Part shown: one piece after another, positions 52,937 to 61,151 of the stretch
How positions within the stretch are numbered: position 1 is the stretch's first letter
How the letters are laid out: each line of letters opens with the position of its first letter
NCBI RefSeq assembly: GCF_030324495.1
Contig: NZ_JACAGN010000016.1
Span: forward strand, 1-64,000
Direction of reading: 5' to 3'
DNA length: 64,000 nucleotides
Origin: Myroides sp. 1354
GTDB taxonomy: Bacteria > Bacteroidota > Bacteroidia > Flavobacteriales > Flavobacteriaceae
Program-made: the position numbers and the translations under genes
The notes under the pieces: generated by a model
What the model was told of the DNA's origin: nothing
Database searches by the model: none
What the model saw: only the letters and a program-made list of their open reading frames with translations

Positions 52937-53389
52937 TTACAACTGAAAGTGAAATACACTTAAATAACGATCCTTAATTTGCGTTTCAATCTGACCCACC
53001 ATTTGACCATTTAGCTTTTGATAAAACGCATCTACATGAGGATCTGCATACAACTGCACATAATGGTATCCCATTGAAGTGGCTTGATTAATCGCATGGT
53101 GAAACAGTAACTTTCCATAGCCGTTTCCATGGTATTCTGGTAAAACCCACAACCCATCCAATAATGCAAAATCACCCTCGTTTTTTAATGCATAAAAACC
53201 AATCAACACCTCTCCTATCTCTCCTTTAACAATCTTTCCTTCTACAAAACAATCTGGAGTAACCGACAAATCATTTTCCCACAATTGCATCCATGCATCT
53301 GAATACCCCCAGTGCTGTTTTGCTTTTTTTGCAATTTGTGTCAATATTGCACAATCTCCTACTGAAGCAGGTATTATTTTTATATCCAT
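52937..53389 (-). CDS. GNAT-family N-acetyltransferase
   Basis: The 150-residue acetyltransferase has the GNAT fold. LDGLWVLPEYHGNGYGKLLF is the acetyl-CoA-binding motif A (V-x-P-x-x-x-G-x-G), and YADPHVDAFYQKLN is motif B. Substrate unknown. It is 28 bases downstream of the alpha/beta hydrolase gene in the same direction, so they may share a transcript. Confidence 0.85.
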   Translation of the reverse strand: MDIKIIPASVGDCAILTQIAKKAKQHWGYSDAWMQLWENDLSVTPDCFVEGKIVKGEIGEVLIGFYALKNEGDFALLDGLWVLPEYHGNGYGKLLFHHAINQATSMGYHYVQLYADPHVDAFYQKLNGQMVGQIETQIKDRYLSVFHFQL

Positions 53390-53417
53390 ATGTCTATTTT
53401 AAACGAATTTCAAACAA

Positions 53418-54266
53418 CTACAACTGTGTATGTTGCTGAATAAAATCAATTGTTTTATCTACTACTTTAGCCAAATCCTCCGGAAGCTCTTCTTGGTTAT
53501 GTGGATGTCTAGCCCCAAATACGTGATCCGCTCCCTCAACGATAAACAATTCCGATTCTTTGATCCAAAGGTGCAATAGCTCTGCCTCTTTTACATTGAC
53601 CGCCTGGTCTGCTGTACCGTTAACAATTAAAACTGGTTTTTTGAGATTTTGAGCTGCATATTGAATTGTCAATTGCTGTTCGTGTGCCACAAAATCCTCC
53701 CAAAAGGAAAAGTAATGGGGCATTTCTTGTTTCGTACGCCCATTTAAACTATAAAACACCCCCTCCTTTTTCCATTGTTCGAAGTTATCGCGTTGGGGAA
53801 ATCGCTTTTTAAAATCGGCAACACCCGCCCAAGAAATAGCTCCTGTCACTTTATCATTGTAATAGGTTTGCAGCACGACAGCCCCTCCTCCTCTACTGTG
53901 TCCAATTAAAAATATTTTCGTTTCATCCACAAAAGGCTGACTGCTGTAATAATCAATAACAGTCGTTAAGTCAAGCTGCTCTTGGGTATACGTATTTCTT
54001 CCAAATGCGTCCAAATCCGTAAATTCCGAAGGGTTATCTACTGTTGTACCATTGAGGGAAAAATTGAATTTAACTACTGTAAAACCAACTTTTGCAATCG
54101 TTTGCATGGCCAAATCCCAAGCTCCCCAATCCTTAAAGCCTTTATAACCGTGACAAAATACAACCAAAGGATATTTTTCTTGAGTTCTATTCTGATAGCA
54201 ATCGGCTAAAATAGGCGATGTAGTACCGCTGGGAATGACTGCTGTTGTATGATGTAATTGCTCCAT
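53418..54266 (-). CDS. Alpha/beta hydrolase (dienelactone hydrolase-like)
   Basis: The 282-residue cytosolic serine hydrolase has its nucleophile elbow in IGHSRGGGAVVL (Ser near 124), the acid in VNGTADQAVNV (Asp near 223) and the His in VEGADHVFGARH (near 255). The oxyanion block FCHGYKGFKDWG (near 36) is the usual HGxxG-type loop. The substrate is unknown. Same direction as the GNAT gene downstream. Confidence 0.85.
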   Translation of the reverse strand: MEQLHHTTAVIPSGTTSPILADCYQNRTQEKYPLVVFCHGYKGFKDWGAWDLAMQTIAKVGFTVVKFNFSLNGTTVDNPSEFTDLDAFGRNTYTQEQLDLTTVIDYYSSQPFVDETKIFLIGHSRGGGAVVLQTYYNDKVTGAISWAGVADFKKRFPQRDNFEQWKKEGVFYSLNGRTKQEMPHYFSFWEDFVAHEQQLTIQYAAQNLKKPVLIVNGTADQAVNVKEAELLHLWIKESELFIVEGADHVFGARHPHNQEELPEDLAKVVDKTIDFIQQHTQL

Positions 54267-54376
54267 TCTTTTGAATCTTTTTTAACAGCTTAAAGTGCTT
54301 TTTTAAAACAACCTTAAACATTAATATTTTAACTTAGCTTGTACAAATCAATTTAATTAACAAATAAACGCAGCAT

Positions 54377-54964
54377 ATGAAACCTTTAAATTTTAGTACT
54401 CCTACTTGGAAAAGAGCTTTTTCCATTGCTATTGTAAACTTAAGTTTATTGTTTACTTCATTCACTACACTTGCACAAGAGAAAGAACAAGTTACGATAA
54501 AAAACAAAACTTTAGCTTACGAAATAACAAAAGAAACAACAGCTAGTGATTTGGACATGATTCAGAAAGAAATTAATGCAGCCAAAATTGCTGACCTAAA
54601 ATTTTCAAATGTAAAGCGCAATGCAAAAAATGAGATTATAGGGCTCACAACGCAGTTTAAAGATGAACGAGGTTCTTCTCAAAAGAAAAGTGAATACAAC
54701 TCTCAAGGTATTCGCCCTTTTGCTGTAAAAATACACGAAAATGCCGAGGGGTATAAATACTTAGAAATAGCTAATACCACAGCAGGGCTGGCGACAAAAC
54801 AAACAACATCTACTTCGTCTCTAAATGATTTACTTTCAAATGAAAGCAGCGATAATTTCGATTTTGGAGAATCTGATATGATGGAAATGATGAAAGCCAT
54901 GCAAGAAAGCATGCAACAACAACAAGAATTGATGCAAAAATTATTGCAGGAAGATACGAAGTGA
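54377..54964 (+). CDS. Exported hypothetical protein
   Basis: A 195-residue protein with a long signal peptide (residues 1-34, ending TTLAQ). Residues 40-115 (ITKETTASDLDMIQKEINAAK, LKFSNVKRNAKNEIIGLTTQF) resemble the repeat found in the periplasmic part of Bacteroidota M56/BlaR1-type regulators, here free-standing. A low-complexity acidic/Met-Gln tail follows (EMMKAMQESMQQQQELMQK), probably a coiled coil. Function unknown. A terminator follows at 55034. Confidence 0.6.
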   Translation: MKPLNFSTPTWKRAFSIAIVNLSLLFTSFTTLAQEKEQVTIKNKTLAYEITKETTASDLDMIQKEINAAKIADLKFSNVKRNAKNEIIGLTTQFKDERGSSQKKSEYNSQGIRPFAVKIHENAEGYKYLEIANTTAGLATKQTTSTSSLNDLLSNESSDNFDFGESDMMEMMKAMQESMQQQQELMQKLLQEDTK

Positions 54965-55033
54965 AATAAATAGTGAGGTGGTGAGGCAAACTCTTACCTC
55001 TGACATCTTCACAAAAAGCAAACCTAACAAAAT

Positions 55034-55065
55034 AAAAAACGCTTCCTTATTATGGAAGCGTTTTT
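55034..55065. terminator. Terminator after the exported protein gene
   Basis: AAAAAACGCTTCC / GGAAGCGTTTTT with a TTATTAT loop; A and T tracts on both sides. Confidence 0.7.
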
Positions 55066-55077
55066 CTATTGCACACA

Positions 55078-55110
55078 AAAAAGCCATAACGACAAGGTTA
55101 TAGCTTTTTA
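55078..55110 (-). terminator. Terminator of guaB
   Basis: On the - strand AAAAAGCTATAAC-CTTGTC-GTTATGGCTTTTTT with one wobble and a final T run, 20 bases after the guaB stop. Confidence 0.6.
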
Positions 55111-55129
55111 TTATTTAGTTCGCTACTCC

Positions 55130-56602
55130 CTATCTTGAATAGTTAGGAGCTGATTTAGTAATCGTAATATTATGTGGGTGACTTTCTCCAATACCTGAAG
55201 CAGTCAACTGAACGAAACGAGCCACTTCTTGTAACGTAGGAATATCTTTTGCACCACAGTATCCCATACCTGCGCGTAATCCTCCGATAAATTGTAACAT
55301 ACTTTCGTTTAATTCCCCTTTGTAAGGAACGCGTCCTTCAATTCCTTCTGGAACTAATTTTTTCACATCATCTTCTACATCTTGGAAATAGCGATCTTTT
55401 GAACCTTGTTTCATTGCTGCAACAGATCCCATTCCGCGGTATGCTTTGAATTTTCGTCCTTCAAAAATGATGGTTTCCCCTGGAGATTCTTTTGTTCCTG
55501 CCAACATCGATCCCAACATCACACAGTCAGCACCTGCGCCGATTGCTTTAGGAATATCTCCTGTATAACGTAAACCTCCATCTCCAATTACAGGAACACC
55601 CGTTCCTTTAAGTGCAGCAGCTACTTCCATAATTGCTGAGAATTGTGGAAATCCAACACCTGCTACAACGCGTGTTGTACAGATAGAACCAGGTCCAATT
55701 CCAACTTTTACAGCATCCGCTCCTGCTTCTACTAAGTACAAAGCTGCCTCTGGTGTTGCAATATTACCTACAACTACATCAATTTCAGGAAATGCTTGTT
55801 TTACTGCTTTCAATACCCCTACTACACCTTGTGTATGTCCGTGTGCGGTATCAATAATCAATGCATCTACACCCGCTTTAACCAAAGCCGTTGCACGTTC
55901 CACTGTATCATGAGTTACACCTAAAGCTGCAGCTACGCGTAAACGACCGAATTGATCTTTATTCGCATTAGGCTTCAAGGTTAACTTCGTAATATCTCTG
56001 AATGTAATTAATCCTACTAATTTGTAATTCGCATTAACTACAGGTAATTTTTCAATTTTATTCTCTTGTAAAATACCTTCTGCTTGCTCTAAAGTTGTTC
56101 CCTCTGCTGCAGTAACTAGGTTTTCTTTCGTCATTACCTCTGTAATAGGTTTTGCATTTTCTTTTTCGAAACGCATATCTCTATTGGTAATAATCCCTTT
56201 TAAAACCCCATGTTCATCAACAACAGGAATTCCTCCAATGCTGTATTCGGCCATCGCTTTCTTCGCATCACCTACCGTAGCAGTTAAAGGTAAAGTAACA
56301 GGATCGATAATCATTCCTGATTCCGCTCTTTTTACTTTGCGAACTTCTTTCGCTTGCTCTTCAATCGTCATATTTTTATGGATAACTCCAATTCCTCCTT
56401 CACGAGCAATAGCAATAGCCATTTCGCTTTCTGTTACCGTATCCATCGCCGCAGATACAATTGGAACATTAAGCGTAATATTTCTTGAAAAATTTGTTTT
56501 TAAACTTACCTCTCTAGGTAAAACTTCCGAATAATTTGGAACTAAAAGAACATCATCGTAAGTTAATCCTTGACCGATGATTTTTGTTGTGTGTGCTTTC
56601 AT
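55130..56602 (-). CDS. guaB: Inosine-5'-monophosphate dehydrogenase
   Basis: GuaB oxidises IMP to XMP with NAD+, the committed step of GMP synthesis. Start at the ATG 56602 gives the usual 490 residues ([20 protein letters not shown]); an upstream frame overlaps the promoter. Two CBS domains (about 95-205) are inserted in the TIM barrel. The catalytic Cys is in [11 protein letters not shown] (near 305), the IMP loop in [15 protein letters not shown] and the flap in [16 protein letters not shown] single gene, with its own promoter and terminator. Confidence 0.96.
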   Translation of the reverse strand: MKAHTTKIIGQGLTYDDVLLVPNYSEVLPREVSLKTNFSRNITLNVPIVSAAMDTVTESEMAIAIAREGGIGVIHKNMTIEEQAKEVRKVKRAESGMIIDPVTLPLTATVGDAKKAMAEYSIGGIPVVDEHGVLKGIITNRDMRFEKENAKPITEVMTKENLVTAAEGTTLEQAEGILQENKIEKLPVVNANYKLVGLITFRDITKLTLKPNANKDQFGRLRVAAALGVTHDTVERATALVKAGVDALIIDTAHGHTQGVVGVLKAVKQAFPEIDVVVGNIATPEAALYLVEAGADAVKVGIGPGSICTTRVVAGVGFPQFSAIMEVAAALKGTGVPVIGDGGLRYTGDIPKAIGAGADCVMLGSMLAGTKESPGETIIFEGRKFKAYRGMGSVAAMKQGSKDRYFQDVEDDVKKLVPEGIEGRVPYKGELNESMLQFIGGLRAGMGYCGAKDIPTLQEVARFVQLTASGIGESHPHNITITKSAPNYSR

Positions 56603-56626
56603 GTGCAATTGTAGTTGAATTGCACG

Positions 56627-56634
56627 CAAATTTA
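56627..56634 (-). promoter_or_regulatory. -7 element of guaB
   Basis: TAAATTTG on the - strand, 25 bases before the ATG at 56602; supports the shorter start. Confidence 0.5.
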
Positions 56635-56660
56635 GTTTTTTTTATTCAGCTAAAAAAATC

Positions 56661-57527
56661 TTAGTGGTAAAAATTAAAAACTTTTAACGCTTCGTTATAA
56701 GCGCTTTCAAAAGACATCGCACTTAAGTTAGTATCTATCTTATTGGCAGTAAAATAGCTCAACATTTTTTCCGTTGGCATATTTCCCGTTAAATCATCTT
56801 TTGCCATCGGACATCCTCCATATCCTTTAATTGCTCCGTCATAACGCAAACAACCTGCCTTATAAGCCGCATCAATTTTCTCAAACCACGAGTCGGGTGT
56901 CGTATGTAAATGGGCACCAAATTCAATCGCTGGATAAGCTGGGATCAAATTGCTATAAAGATAATCAATCACCTCAGGTGTTGAACTTCCCACCGTATCT
57001 GACAGAGACAGAATACGCACACCCATATTCGCTAATCGCTCTGTCCATTCTCCTACGATATCCACATTCCAAGGATCTCCATAAGGATTACCGAATCCCA
57101 TAGACAAATAAGCCACCACTTCTTTATTGGTTTTATTTGCAATTTCCAAAATCTCTTGTAAAGTTACCAAAGACTCTGCAATAGTTTTATGCGTATTGCG
57201 CATTTGAAAATTCTCAGATATAGAAAAAGGAAAACCTAAATATTGTATTTCTTTATGTACAGCTGCTTCTTCTGCCCCTCTTGTATTGGCAATAATAGCT
57301 AACAATTTACTTTGTGTTTTACTCAAATCCAATTGAGTCAAAACTTCTGCTGTATCGACCATCTGCGGAATAGCCTTAGCCGATACAAAACTACCAAAAT
57401 CAATAGTATCAAAACCTACACGCAATAACGCTTGTAAATATTGTACTTTTTTTTCTGTTGGTATAAACATTTTAATGCCTTGCATTGCATCGCGAGGACA
57501 TTCTATAATTTTTACTGCTGGTTTCAT
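56661..57527 (-). CDS. Hydroxymethylglutaryl-CoA lyase family protein
   Basis: The 288-residue TIM-barrel enzyme cleaves or condenses acyl-CoA derivatives (leucine catabolism in the canonical case). Metal ligands: Asp in CPRDAMQG (near 12), and the HxH pair in FGAHLHTTPDSW (near 204). The catalytic Cys is in GYGGCPMAKDDLTGN (near 240). It has the relaxed N-terminus of the short bacterial branch (IECPRDAMQGIK in place of VGPRDGLQNE). The start codon lies almost at the predicted transcription start, so translation may be near leaderless. 59 bases upstream of the guaB start. Confidence 0.88.
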   Translation of the reverse strand: MKPAVKIIECPRDAMQGIKMFIPTEKKVQYLQALLRVGFDTIDFGSFVSAKAIPQMVDTAEVLTQLDLSKTQSKLLAIIANTRGAEEAAVHKEIQYLGFPFSISENFQMRNTHKTIAESLVTLQEILEIANKTNKEVVAYLSMGFGNPYGDPWNVDIVGEWTERLANMGVRILSLSDTVGSSTPEVIDYLYSNLIPAYPAIEFGAHLHTTPDSWFEKIDAAYKAGCLRYDGAIKGYGGCPMAKDDLTGNMPTEKMLSYFTANKIDTNLSAMSFESAYNEALKVFNFYH

Positions 57528-57534
57528 AGTGCCT

Positions 57535-57542
57535 CAAAGATA
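57535..57542 (-). promoter_or_regulatory. -7 element of the HMG-CoA lyase gene
   Basis: TATCTTTG on the - strand only 8 bases upstream of the ATG at 57527, which would give a nearly leaderless transcript. Confidence 0.35.
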
Positions 57543-57680
57543 GAAGAAAGACCGAAATTCTCAAAAACAAATTAAAAATTTAAAAACATCAGAATTTGCA
57601 GTTTTTAGATTCCTCTCTTTATCGTTAATAACCTTTAAAATCTTTAAGAATATTTTAAAGAAATACCGTAGAATTAATTG

Positions 57681-57688
57681 TAAGTTTG
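57681..57688 (+). promoter_or_regulatory. -7 element of the SseB-like/CAT pair
   Basis: TAAGTTTG on the + strand, 24 bases before the ATG at 57712. Confidence 0.45.
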
Positions 57689-57711
57689 AGGGACAAGACA
57701 AAACAAAAACT

Positions 57712-58470
57712 ATGACTCAATCAACTCAAACTACTATAAACAAAAATTTAGCTTTAGCTGAAATCATCGAAAAAGCAGGTACAATTGGAGAATACAGGGC
57801 TGTCTTTTACGAAAAATTCTTAAAAACAGACATTTATGTATTAGTTAAAAAAGGATACGACGAGGGGAATAGCTTCAATGCAAATGCCCCAATTATCACC
57901 TTTGAAGATCAAAAAATTCCAGTATTCACCGACCCTAAACACATCTATGATCAAGGTGCCATTCAGGATGAGATGAGCTATATGAAAGTAAATGGAAGAT
58001 CCTTTTTAGAGCTCGCAATGGGACATACCATTATCATCAATCCTTTTTCAAAAGTTTATAAAGAATTAGTTCCCAACGAAATAGCAGATATGCTTAACGG
58101 CTCAATCTTCAATGTAATGAAAGATAATGTTGCTCATATTCATCTGCCAGTACTCATTGGGAAACCTGAACATGAACCATTGGATTTATTGCGTGATTTA
58201 AAAACAACCTTTACTGCCATCCCGTCAATCTCTTCTGCTTATTTGGGTTGGCTTTTTAATGAGCGTATCGATCAAAAACCACATTATATTTTTGCTGTAG
58301 AATGCACCACCAAAAATGCAGCAGAATTTAAGGAAATTGCAGATGTAATCTCCAATTTATGCAAACCACACTTGAAAAAAGAAGAGTATATCGACATTGT
58401 ACGATTGGAGAAGAATGGAAACTTTAGTGATTATTTTTACAATCAGGATCAACCTTTTTACACGAAATAA
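57712..58470 (+). CDS. SseB-like protein
   Basis: A 252-residue cytosolic protein. The first 130 residues resemble the SseB N-terminal domain (a DIYVLVKKGYDEG strand, PVFTDPKHIYDQ and INPFSKVYKELV). The second half resembles the SseB C-terminal domain, with IHLPVLIGKPEHEPLDLLRD and AYLGWLFNERIDQKPHYIFAVE. SseB proteins are named for enhanced serine sensitivity but their biochemistry is not clear. Four bases before the CAT-like gene, hence one operon. Confidence 0.7.
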   Translation: MTQSTQTTINKNLALAEIIEKAGTIGEYRAVFYEKFLKTDIYVLVKKGYDEGNSFNANAPIITFEDQKIPVFTDPKHIYDQGAIQDEMSYMKVNGRSFLELAMGHTIIINPFSKVYKELVPNEIADMLNGSIFNVMKDNVAHIHLPVLIGKPEHEPLDLLRDLKTTFTAIPSISSAYLGWLFNERIDQKPHYIFAVECTTKNAAEFKEIADVISNLCKPHLKKEEYIDIVRLEKNGNFSDYFYNQDQPFYTK

Positions 58471-58473
58471 GTT

Positions 58474-59136
58474 ATGATTCAGCAAGCTGTGTTCACTCCT
58501 ATAGATCGAGAAACATGGAGTCGAACTCCTTATTATGATTATTATCGCAATATTTTAAAAACAAAATATACGGTAAGTCTTAAAATTGATATCACAATTT
58601 TAATGGCGGTATACCAACGAAAATCTTATAAATTCTTTCCCACTTTTCTCTATGCTATCATGCGTGCCCTAAACAACAGTGAGACCCTGCGCACTTGTAT
58701 ACACGAAAATCAATTGGGAACTTGGAACTTCTTGACTCCTCAGTTTACCGTATTTCACGAAGACGATCATACTTTTTCTGATTTATGGAGTGATTACTAT
58801 TCCAACTTTTCTTCCTTTTACCAAACCATCATACAAGATTTAACTCAATACAAAGACATCAAAGGAATCAAAGTAAAGCCAGGACTCCCACCCAACTTTG
58901 TACCTATTTCTTGTGTGCCTTGGATTAGCTTTGACAGTATAAGCCAAGATACCTCTCACGATTCTGATTTCCTCAAACCGATTATTCGATTTGGAAAATA
59001 CTACCGTGAACAAGAAAAAGTTCTAATCCCACTCTCTATTTACGTCAATCACGCTATTGCTGATGGTTATCACACTTCGATGTTTTTAAACGACCTTCAA
59101 GCTATCGTTGACGATGCAGCATGTTGGATCATATAG
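58474..59136 (+). CDS. Chloramphenicol acetyltransferase-like protein (type A fold)
   Basis: A 220-residue CAT-family protein. The catalytic His lies in VNHAIADGYH (His193, Asp197), in place of the usual VHHAVCDGFH; the first His of the HH pair is Asn. The remaining landmarks (FFPTFLYAIMRALN at 54-67, FTVFHEDDHTFS and FVPISCVPWISFDS) are normal. The usual substrate is chloramphenicol with acetyl-CoA, but such chromosomal family members need not confer resistance. Preceded by an SseB-like gene with 3 intergenic bases; no mobile element nearby. Confidence 0.85.
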   Translation: MIQQAVFTPIDRETWSRTPYYDYYRNILKTKYTVSLKIDITILMAVYQRKSYKFFPTFLYAIMRALNNSETLRTCIHENQLGTWNFLTPQFTVFHEDDHTFSDLWSDYYSNFSSFYQTIIQDLTQYKDIKGIKVKPGLPPNFVPISCVPWISFDSISQDTSHDSDFLKPIIRFGKYYREQEKVLIPLSIYVNHAIADGYHTSMFLNDLQAIVDDAACWII

Positions 59137-59217
59137 TAATGGTCCTATTTTGATAAGAAGAAAATATTCTTCTTTCCACCTTTATCATCTTATAAAATAC
59201 AAATGAGCCAAATAAAA

Positions 59218-59250
59218 AAAGTTTACAATTAATACTTAACTGTAAACTTT
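59218..59250 (-). terminator. Terminator of the lipoprotein gene
   Basis: AAAGTTTACA (59218-59227) pairs with TGTAAACTTT (59241-59250) and on the - strand runs into TTTT, right after the stop at 59258. Confidence 0.65.
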
Positions 59251-59257
59251 CCATCTT

Positions 59258-59794
59258 TTAAAAAAGTTCTTCTGCTCCTTCAATTACTTGATCTGAGTGA
59301 ATCAATTGTAAATCTATTGTTTTAGCAGCTGTGAATTTTATTTCATCTTTATACTTTAGCACCATTCCTTTTTCCGTATTCAGTTGCCATCCTTCTTTGG
59401 AATAGATTGATTTTGTTTTATCACTTTCTAATACGATACTTTTTTCTCGTTGTGGCAAGAAGATTTCTGCTTCTTTCCCATCTTTTGCAAAGAGCACAAA
59501 ACAGCTCACTTCGTTATTTTCTAGATCATTCTCCAAGTTTCCTTCATCCTCAATGGGATTCAATCGAAACCCTTGTTCAAATACGCGAATACAATCTGCC
59601 ATGAGGTAACTATAACGATATCCAGCTGTGTAGGCACATCCAAAACCATCCTCTTCTCCAACAACAGTTGTACCGCCATCTGTTTTAACCGTTTTCTCAC
59701 GTTCTGATGCCGTATTTTTATCCTTGAGAATAAAATCACAAGAAACTAAACTAACAGATAAGAGCATGCCTATTACTAGTCCAATTTGTCGCAT
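59258..59794 (-). CDS. Conserved lipoprotein of unknown function
   Basis: A 178-residue protein with a lipoprotein signal ending VSLVSC (Cys19). The mature part has a conserved CAYTAGYRYSYLMADCIRVF block with two Cys that may form a disulfide, then an acidic loop and a beta-strand-rich end. It is a known conserved hypothetical of Flavobacteriaceae by resemblance. Third gene of a - strand series behind the MBL-fold hydrolase and the membrane-anchored protein (9-base gap). Confidence 0.7.
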   Translation of the reverse strand: MRQIGLVIGMLLSVSLVSCDFILKDKNTASEREKTVKTDGGTTVVGEEDGFGCAYTAGYRYSYLMADCIRVFEQGFRLNPIEDEGNLENDLENNEVSCFVLFAKDGKEAEIFLPQREKSIVLESDKTKSIYSKEGWQLNTEKGMVLKYKDEIKFTAAKTIDLQLIHSDQVIEGAEELF

Positions 59795-59803
59795 ATTTAT
59801 TTT

Positions 59804-60298
59804 TTATTGAGTTGAATACAAAACAGTTTCAATAGTAGAGAAATTAGTCGGTTGTTCTGGATTATAGAAATACTTAATTAATACTTCACCGTGTACGGCT
59901 CCAGAATAAAAATCGGCTATAATCCATCTGTGATTAATAAACTGAACTTTATTAATTACACATTTCTGGCCATTCATTGCTCCGTAAGGAACTAATGGGT
60001 TTCCTGACTCTAAGTGATTCAATGCTAATATTTCTTCTCGAATTTTATCAACATCTTGATCAAGTGTCTTGTAGTTAAAGTACTCTTGTGCATCATCATT
60101 GTATCCCAATGAAAAATACTTAGCTTCATTTAATTCTTTCGATACTAACTTCAGAGAATCTCGAACAATCGCGATGCGTTTGTGGGCTATTTCGATTTTT
60201 TTCTCTTCTGATTTCATCATATTGCGATTGGTATTATACAGAAGCGCTATGATAAGTACTGAAAAAACAAATAGATAAAAAAAGACTTTATGTCTCAT
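59804..60298 (-). CDS. Membrane-anchored hypothetical protein
   Basis: A 164-residue protein with one N-terminal transmembrane helix (residues 5-22, FFYLFVFSVLIIALLY) and a periplasmic domain (60-164) with the block NPLVPYGAMNGQKC and a conserved INHRWIIADFYSGAVHGEVL strand pair. I do not recognise an enzyme family. It overlaps closely with the MBL hydrolase gene (2-base gap), so the two are translated together. Confidence 0.65.
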   Translation of the reverse strand: MRHKVFFYLFVFSVLIIALLYNTNRNMMKSEEKKIEIAHKRIAIVRDSLKLVSKELNEAKYFSLGYNDDAQEYFNYKTLDQDVDKIREEILALNHLESGNPLVPYGAMNGQKCVINKVQFINHRWIIADFYSGAVHGEVLIKYFYNPEQPTNFSTIETVLYSTQ

Positions 60299-60300
60299 GT

Positions 60301-61068
60301 TTACGGTATTTTTATTTGTTGTTCATCGTATGCCAAAGATACATTTTTTGGCAATATCTTTTCCACTTCTGCGCAAAAACCCAAATCTTGTGAAATATGA
60401 ATCAAATAGGCTTGACAAGGATTGATTTTTTCAATAAAAGCCAAGGCCTCTTCTAAATTAAAATGCGTCGGATGTTCTTTGATTCTCAAAGCATTCACCA
60501 CTAAAATTTTACATCCTTTAATTTTTTCAATTTCAGTGTCATCGATAAACTTAGCATCCGTTATATAAACAAAATCCTTCAATCGAAATCCAAAAATAGG
60601 CAAATCTCCGTGCTGAATTAACAAGGGAATAATCGTTTTTCCTTTGATAGAAAATGTTTGATCTGGTTCTATGATATTTTGCTGAACACTAGGCGCACCC
60701 GGATAGCGATTCTCAGTGGTAAAAATATATTCATAACGTCTTTCTAATGCCTTCATAACGCGATCAGACGCGTAAATTGGCATGGGTCCATGAAGAAAAG
60801 TCAATGGGCGAATTTCATCCAAACCCGCTATATGATCCGCATGTTCATGTGTAAAGAGAATAGCATCAATCTGATTGCATTTCGCTTGTAGCATTTGATG
60901 TCTAAAATCAGGTCCACAATCAATTAAAATAGTTAAATCATCCCATGTGATCAACGCTGATGTTCTCAATCGATAATCGCGTTTGTCTAAACTTTTCCCC
61001 ACAGGGTGATCTATCGCTATTACTGGCACTCCTTGTGAGGTACCTGTACCTAAAAATCGTATTTCCAA
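60301..61068 (-). CDS. MBL-fold metal-dependent hydrolase (PhnP/ElaC-like)
   Basis: The 255-residue phosphodiesterase-like hydrolase belongs to the metallo-beta-lactamase fold. The metal ligands are FTHEHADHIAGLDEIRP (HxHxDH), DCGPDFRHQML and YITDAKFI, and HPTHFNLEEAL with IHISQDLG lies near the end. No ATG precedes the core: translation probably starts at the TTG at 61068 (EIRFLGTGTSQG), since the TACTTTTG element lies just upstream; the frame starting at 61089 would be inside that element. Members cleave cyclic or phosphodiester bonds. Confidence 0.85.
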   Translation of the reverse strand: MEIRFLGTGTSQGVPVIAIDHPVGKSLDKRDYRLRTSALITWDDLTILIDCGPDFRHQMLQAKCNQIDAILFTHEHADHIAGLDEIRPLTFLHGPMPIYASDRVMKALERRYEYIFTTENRYPGAPSVQQNIIEPDQTFSIKGKTIIPLLIQHGDLPIFGFRLKDFVYITDAKFIDDTEIEKIKGCKILVVNALRIKEHPTHFNLEEALAFIEKINPCQAYLIHISQDLGFCAEVEKILPKNVSLAYDEQQIKIP

Positions 61069-61086
61069 AACCGAGTCCTTTTTATA

Positions 61087-61094
61087 CAAAAGTA
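61087..61094 (-). promoter_or_regulatory. -7 element of the MBL hydrolase unit
   Basis: TACTTTTG on the - strand, 19 bases before the proposed TTG start at 61068. Confidence 0.45.
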
Positions 61095-61151
61095 CGCTTT
61101 ATCTTTTTTTTTGTTGTATAGAATTTGTTACTTTGTTTCAAAAGCTTACAG

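Noticed and set aside
58474..59136. CAT-like gene as an acquired antibiotic resistance gene
   Set aside because: No mobile element, no difference in base composition by eye, and an operon with an SseB-like gene. It is more likely a native family member.
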